From contig JAIXMN010000013.1 of assembly GCA_025716815.1 (NCBI GenBank), positions 620,001-684,000 of the forward strand: 64,000 nt of DNA, read 5' to 3'. The stretch comes from Dichotomocladium elegans. Lineage: Eukaryota > Mucoromycota > Mucoromycetes > Mucorales > Lichtheimiaceae. The notes under the pieces were generated by a model. The model was not told the DNA's origin. It did not search any database and saw nothing but the letters and a program-made list of their open reading frames with translations. Position numbers and translations under genes: made by a program. Positions within the stretch are counted from its first letter, which is position 1; each line of letters begins with the position of its first letter. Positions 59,100 through 64,000 of this stretch are shown here, one piece after another.

Positions 59100-60170
59100 A
59101 GGCATAGCCTATGCTTCTTTCTCCAATAGCGCGGGCCATCCAGACTTCGAGGACGCTACTGATCAAACTTCAGGATGACAATCCTTGCGTTATAGACAGT
59201 TTCCCTGTTCTTGCCCACTGCTTCTGTCTAGGATATTCCCATTCATCACCGTTGTCCTGGAATCACATTCAAACTCTTCGAACGCATCATTGAGATCATT
59301 GGGCGACTCATCACGGTCACCAACAAGGTAATGCGTCTTTCCTCTTTCCTGACTTCTCAGGAGCAGTTTCCATGGGGTCTAAAGCTGCAGCTATAGCACT
59401 TTTAAAGAATATTTGTGCTCCAGGCTTTGTCGATACGTCAATGGCGAACCAATATCTCTAGCTGGAAGGACACTGCTTTGTATCTCTATCATCCACAGAA
59501 TTGATAGCAACAATCCCCCCCTATCTATCAGCCAAGTCATCTTGCGAATGAATTGGATAGTGCATGTCAGAGCTGATGATCCCCTTTTACCACAACAGTG
59601 GCCTTGTGTTTGATAATAAGTGTGCATAAGCAATCCTTTTTTTGCACCACTGATACTTGGGTTAATGCATGTAAATTCACCTGTATCAGATCGTCTTCCA
59701 GCAACTAGGAAAGATCGATGAATTTGCAAATAGTGCTACTCATCATTTGAAAGAAGCTTTAGACATATAATTACCTGCTGTGTAGCCATTTGATCATCGA
59801 TGCGTCATTTGTTTCTCCAGCTGCTGGAATGATTATGGAACCGGTCATTGCCTGCCACCATATGCATACTATAGACCAAATAGCTTCATTGGGGATGCCA
59901 GATTGGGTTTGCAATTCAAGGCAGTCTTCATTGCGAAATACATGTGACGGTACTTTACGGTGTCGCATGTGGCATCCGCACGTAGCCTTCTTCCTCAAGA
60001 ATTCTGACACGTCGTTATCTATTCGCAGCATATGCGTTCTACTGACCCAAGCCATTAGCTGCTCCACTCGCTGATTGACAAAGGCAGAGACCACTGGCGT
60101 AAGTGTTTCATTGGAACCCTCTTGATAGGAGGAGAGAATTGTAGCTAATGTGTCCGTGGGAAAACTCAAG
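59100..60170 (-). other. Coding-like fragments of unknown origin, probably transposon-associated debris
   Basis: Minus-strand open pieces (about 59771..60169, 59391..59729 and a shorter one near 59100..59340) look protein-like: VSAFVNQRVEQLMAWVSRTH, ATCGCHMRHRKVPSHVF, SPNDLNDAFEEFECDS. They begin at non-ATG codons, shift frame and contain stops. I do not recognise a family. Their position next to the dead Harbinger copy suggests remains of a larger mobile element or its second reading frame, but the Myb-like partner expected for Harbinger is not recognisable. Confidence 0.3.
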
Positions 60171-61320
60171 TGTTGTCATCTCCTCGTGGATGTAGCACTC
60201 GTGGGTAGAAACCAATTGCTCTGCTTGATATCCACGAACCTCGAGAATCAACATTTGAACGCTATATGCATTTTGTTTTATTTCAAGGGAGGGTTTATGA
60301 TTATTGATTGATACGTAATGAACTTCAATTTTTCATATGAGCGCTTAGCAGAGGTGGCAGGAGGGCGATGATCATTCCTTATCAAGTAATTGTTTTTCAA
60401 GAGATGTTCGGAGCGAAGGCAAGGTCAGCATGATCAAGCCCACTTCAAGGTCCGTTGAATGGAATCAGAAAAACCAGAATGAGTTCGAAGAACCTGGTGC
60501 GGATTACCGACTTTCTCACCACGCATGCATACCAGCTGTCGCGCTGGGTCCAAGCTGGAATGCAACCATGACTTTGACGCTAGTAAGCCCAGCCTGACCA
60601 AGAGGAAGGTTCATCACGGGAAGATCAAGCGGTCAACCACGAGCATTAGGGCGTTATAAACACGCCTCAGAGACTACACGAAGGTTGCCAACATCGAACC
60701 TGGACGGCACCGCAACATGTCCCAAGGGGTGGCCAATTTCAGCACCGACTGCCGACAAGATTAATCATTAAGTTGCAGTTCGCCTAGCGTTAACAGCACG
60801 GTCATCAGCAGTAAGGAAGATATCTACAACATGTTAAATGGTTATATAGCAACGATGGATACGTAACGAGGTTTCTGAGTAGCTTGGACATGCGAATTCC
60901 TAGGTTCCTGGGGGTGGTGGTGCGCTGACACCTTGTCAAGGCTGCAAAACGCAAGGACTGTCCTGCTGCTAAGAAGAAATCATGACTGCGATGCTAGAGC
61001 AAAGCCTGGTTTCGGCCTTCCACGTAATGGTCTTTACGTCCCTGCTATTGGAGAGTTATGATGCGATAGGCAAGATACCTGGGCCACCATTTTGTCAGTC
61101 TGCTTATCATTCCCTCATTGCCTGTTATGTTCACTGACACAAATAATAGTGTAGTATATCTTTGGCCATCTATTTCTGTTAAGATTGAAGACGGATATGT
61201 GCGCAATGTTTCAAAACATCCTATATAAAACAGGATTCAAACGAAGCTTGGGTTAAATAGGGGGACGTTCCTTCTGTTTTTTTTCAGATTACGTCCGTGC
61301 TCATCTTACTCAATTAAAAA
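60171..61320. other. Gene-free stretch upstream of the NUDIX gene
   Basis: Stops are frequent in all frames. A moderately GC-rich patch (about 60530-60730) has no readable protein and could be relic DNA. The last 100 bases before 61321 are the likely promoter, with TTTTTTTT tracts near 61277-61285. Confidence 0.4.
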
Positions 61321-62049
61321 ATGGCACTTCACCCATTTTCTGCTAGCGCTCGCGTTGGTCGTGAAAAACAGAATTATGACGAAAATGGCGTTCGGCAAGT
61401 AAGACGACGATTTAGGTTCACGCATGTCGATGTGACAATTTAAAGTTTCAAGCTTAGGTAGCTGTTGCCATCCCCATTGACCCGCATACCCGCAAAGTAC
61501 TGCTCATCACCAGCAGTAAGCATCCTGACGTATGGGTATTGGTAAGTATACAAAACACAGTGTCATACGTGCAGGGGGAAAAGGCTCACGCGACCGGTAA
61601 GCCTAAAGGAGGATGGGAAAATGATGAGACCCAGCAAGAAGCAGCGAAACGCGAAATGTACGAAGAATGTGAGTAAATATATTGAAATCCTATGTTGAGG
61701 CCAGTCACTTATAGTTATACTCCCTCCCATATACCTACACTCGCTGCCAAAGCTGGTGTACTGGGTGAGGTCACTAGGTTCATATCCAATGATCTAGATT
61801 ATGGTCGGAACGGGAAACCAAAGACCCATTACTGGATATATGAATTGGAAATCACCAAGGTCCTGCAGACTTGGCCAGAGCAAGGAATTCGCGAGCGACG
61901 CTGGGTAAGACACTTCTGATTAATGGTATACAGTTTATTCATTATTATACATCAAGTATACCTACCACGATGCGATAGACGCACTGCGCTTCAAGCCTTT
62001 TATGCAGAAAGCCCTTGCCAAGTCGTCCATTGGACCTCCATCCAATTGA
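61321..62049 (+). CDS. NUDIX hydrolase, diphosphoinositol polyphosphate phosphohydrolase type (Aps1/Ddp1/DIPP)
   Basis: Five exons: 61321..61398, 61458..61541, 61602..61668, 61753..61904, 61957..62049; 157 residues, phases consistent, start MALHPFSASARVGREKQNYD. The core reads VAVAIPIDPHTRKVLLITSS, then KHPDVWVLPKGGWENDET, QQEAAKREMYEE. This gives the NUDIX box G-x5-E-x7-R-E-x2-E-E (GGWENDETQQEAAKREMYEE) with the DIPP hallmark 'W.LPKGG.E..E'. A Ser replaces the usual Ala just after the box (EESGV). The C-terminal DAIDALRFKPFMQKALAKS matches the family's 'WKPFMQEAL'. These enzymes remove beta-phosphates from inositol pyrophosphates and cleave diadenosine polyphosphates, and so act in phosphate and stress signalling. 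The exon structure is compact for such a small protein. Confidence 0.93.
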
Positions 62050-64000
62050 CGAGCCTGGATATCATGAAAATGCTCTTCACCTTGGACTGTCTTGAACACA
62101 GAATAAATAAATAAACATGAGGAGGCGGGCAAGCACTGAGGTCCTATGTAGCCTTAGCTAAGTACACCACATGATGGAAATGGAATATATATTTAATTAT
62201 TCAAAATGCATGATCTGGTGGGGTTAAACCAAAATCTACTGAATCCATGAGGATATTCAAGGTCTGCTTGCGATCTGCAGCATGGGGTTTTACTCTTCAT
62301 TTAGAAACGACGTGATTAAATAGTGTTTATTAAACTGGTGACATTGCCAGAGAGTTAACAACAGTGTGGTGGGCATGGCAGAAGAGATAAATAGACCTGT
62401 TGTTGATACTTGATAAAAGACGACTTTTTCCAGGCTTGATCGCATTCCGTCCCTTCTCTTTTTCTTTGGATCCCTTAATTTTACATATTGGATATCAATG
62501 AAAAATCGGCATTTTTTTTATTATCGCTTGTTTGGTGTAGAACAAGTTAAGATACGTCGCTGAGCAAGGCTGTATCCACAGTTACGGTGACAACTCCCCA
62601 ATTGACCAACGAACAAGACATTATGAGAATAATGATCATGATCAAGACTGCGCCTTCGGCGATGGTATTACAATAAATTTACGAGTAGGTTCTTTGAGAT
62701 ACAAAGTAGTGCGTCTAGCCTGATTGATGGAAAGAAGACTGTTGAGTATGAGTTCTTTTGATTAGTATCAGTAAGGTACTGAGGACCTTATTCGTACTGT
62801 ACGAAGCCGAATCATAGAGTGGATAACAGTTCTATTCAAAAATAGTCGCTAGACAATATCCCCATCTTGAGTTTTGGATTTGCTTATTCTAGACAAGAAG
62901 CGGAAAAGAAATGAGATGAGGAGGTAGGTTGCCGCCAAGGTGTTCAAGTAATTCATCATCCAAGTCGCCACTAAAGTCTGCATATTGATACTGCTTCCGG
63001 CCATGGGCTGTGCACAAACAAAACGGTCTGATCCCTTTCACTGTTCCAAAGATCTAACGAGCGACAACATTGCCCTCTTCCAAAATCACTGCATTCTCAA
63101 CAATTTTGACACATGCTATGGACAGAAGAGTATGCTAATTCTCGTGGTGGGAAGCAAATATGATGATGGTATTTATCGTGTGTTTGCTTAGAGCTGAGCA
63201 GGACTCGTGTTTTAGAGATTTTCTGTAAAACCAAGAGTGTCAGAATACGATGAAAGTCGTGGATGCCTTTATTCAAACAATATCGGAATCTGATCCTCCA
63301 TCACTATACAAGTATCTACTATTTATATTATTTATGGAAGAGGCTCTAATTGGGATCGATTGGGTACTCTGTTTATACACAGGGTACTCTGACATAATAG
63401 CACTATTACGGATAAAGTGTTCATGTGTACAGATAACTGATATCAGAGTTCACATGTCCTTGTTCCATTCAGACCATCCTCGCGTCGATAAAACCGCATA
63501 AAAACCCGGTAGGAGAAAAGTAGAAGGAAAAAGACTCTGAAAGTGGGCCTGGTTATAGCGCGGTGTCATGGACCTTTCATTCTGTAATTCCATGCAGAAG
63601 CACATCCAGGTTATACAAACCAAAGCAAATACCTGAGTCTAGATATCTCTCGGCTCTGCAGCATAGCAAGTAGTTAAAAGGTACATGACTCTTTATTCAA
63701 TGTGAACAGCAAAGTCATCCTTTAAAAGTAACCCTGTTGATTAGCAATTACATGAAATAAATGAAAGGATACTCCCAATTATTTCGCATTTATCAACGTT
63801 CTGGTGTAGCACACGTTATTATCTTAGGATATTGGGAAGCTCAGCCTGGAACAGCTGCAGGAATTTGAAAAACAATTGACGTAAATGCGGTATACAAGAC
63901 AGACAAAGGGAAACGGCCATATACTTGTCGACTATGAAGTAAGGCGTTCCTTTTAGACCACATTTCGAAGTTAGATGGGGAATCAAAGAAACTCCCGGTT
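62050..64000. other. AT-rich, gene-poor right end of the window
   Basis: Only short frames without family resemblance on either strand (for instance near 62985-63191 and 63250-63501, plus). A small direct repeat GGGTACTCTG occurs twice near 63362-63391. No tRNA, rRNA or transposon end was recognised. Confidence 0.45.

Overview
The window is nuclear DNA of a filamentous fungus, most likely an early-diverging (Mucoromycota, Mucorales-type) species. No ribosomal RNA or species marker is present, so this is inference. It rests on dense genes with many short introns (I place about 98, mostly 45-110 nt), fungal-specific families (eisosome Pil1/Lsp1, LIM-RhoGAP of the Rga type), families rare in yeasts (CP2/Grainyhead factor, KDM3-type JmjC demethylase, AF10-type PHD protein, RAMA-domain protein), and relics of Tc1/mariner-like and Harbinger-like DNA transposons. 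Gene models below were made by hand from splice signals, frame continuity and family resemblance. Exon limits are predictions without transcript support.

Layout. 1-8.4 kb: a Pil1/Lsp1 eisosome gene cut by the left edge (-), an NmrA-like NAD(P)-binding protein (+), and a nine-exon PHD/extended-PHD chromatin protein of AF10 type (+). 8.8-16 kb: a three-finger C2H2 factor (-), a decayed unidentified coding region (-), a small two-finger C2H2 protein (+), and an NAD kinase (-). 16.6-25.2 kb: a Sec7-PH ARF exchange factor (+) facing a 17-exon Ras exchange factor (-). 27.2-43 kb: PRP5 RNA helicase (+), a RAMA-domain protein (-), a GATA-finger protein (+), a CP2/Grainyhead factor (+), and a Btz-domain protein with GW/WG repeats (+). 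43.4-50.3 kb: a LIM-RhoGAP (-) and a JmjC protein (-). 50.8-57.1 kb: a Tc1/mariner-like transposase relic, an FG-GAP propeller protein (-), an FLVCR-like MFS transporter (+), and a mitochondrial acyl-CoA thioesterase (-). 57.1-64 kb: gene-poor, with a dead Harbinger-like transposase, decayed coding-like fragments, and one NUDIX diphosphoinositol polyphosphate hydrolase (+).

There is no operon-like logic. Themes are housekeeping and regulation: three small-GTPase regulators (Arf GEF, Ras GEF, Rho GAP), chromatin and transcription (AF10-like, JmjC, RAMA, GATA, CP2, two C2H2), and mRNA metabolism (PRP5, Btz). I found no gene cluster that forms a new system. The best leads are the RAMA protein as a possible reader of adenine-methylated DNA, the Btz protein with GW/WG dipeptides (a possible Argonaute or deadenylase platform), an ITFG2-like propeller, an apparent excess of GC-AG introns, and active-site or finger residues encoded on microexons.
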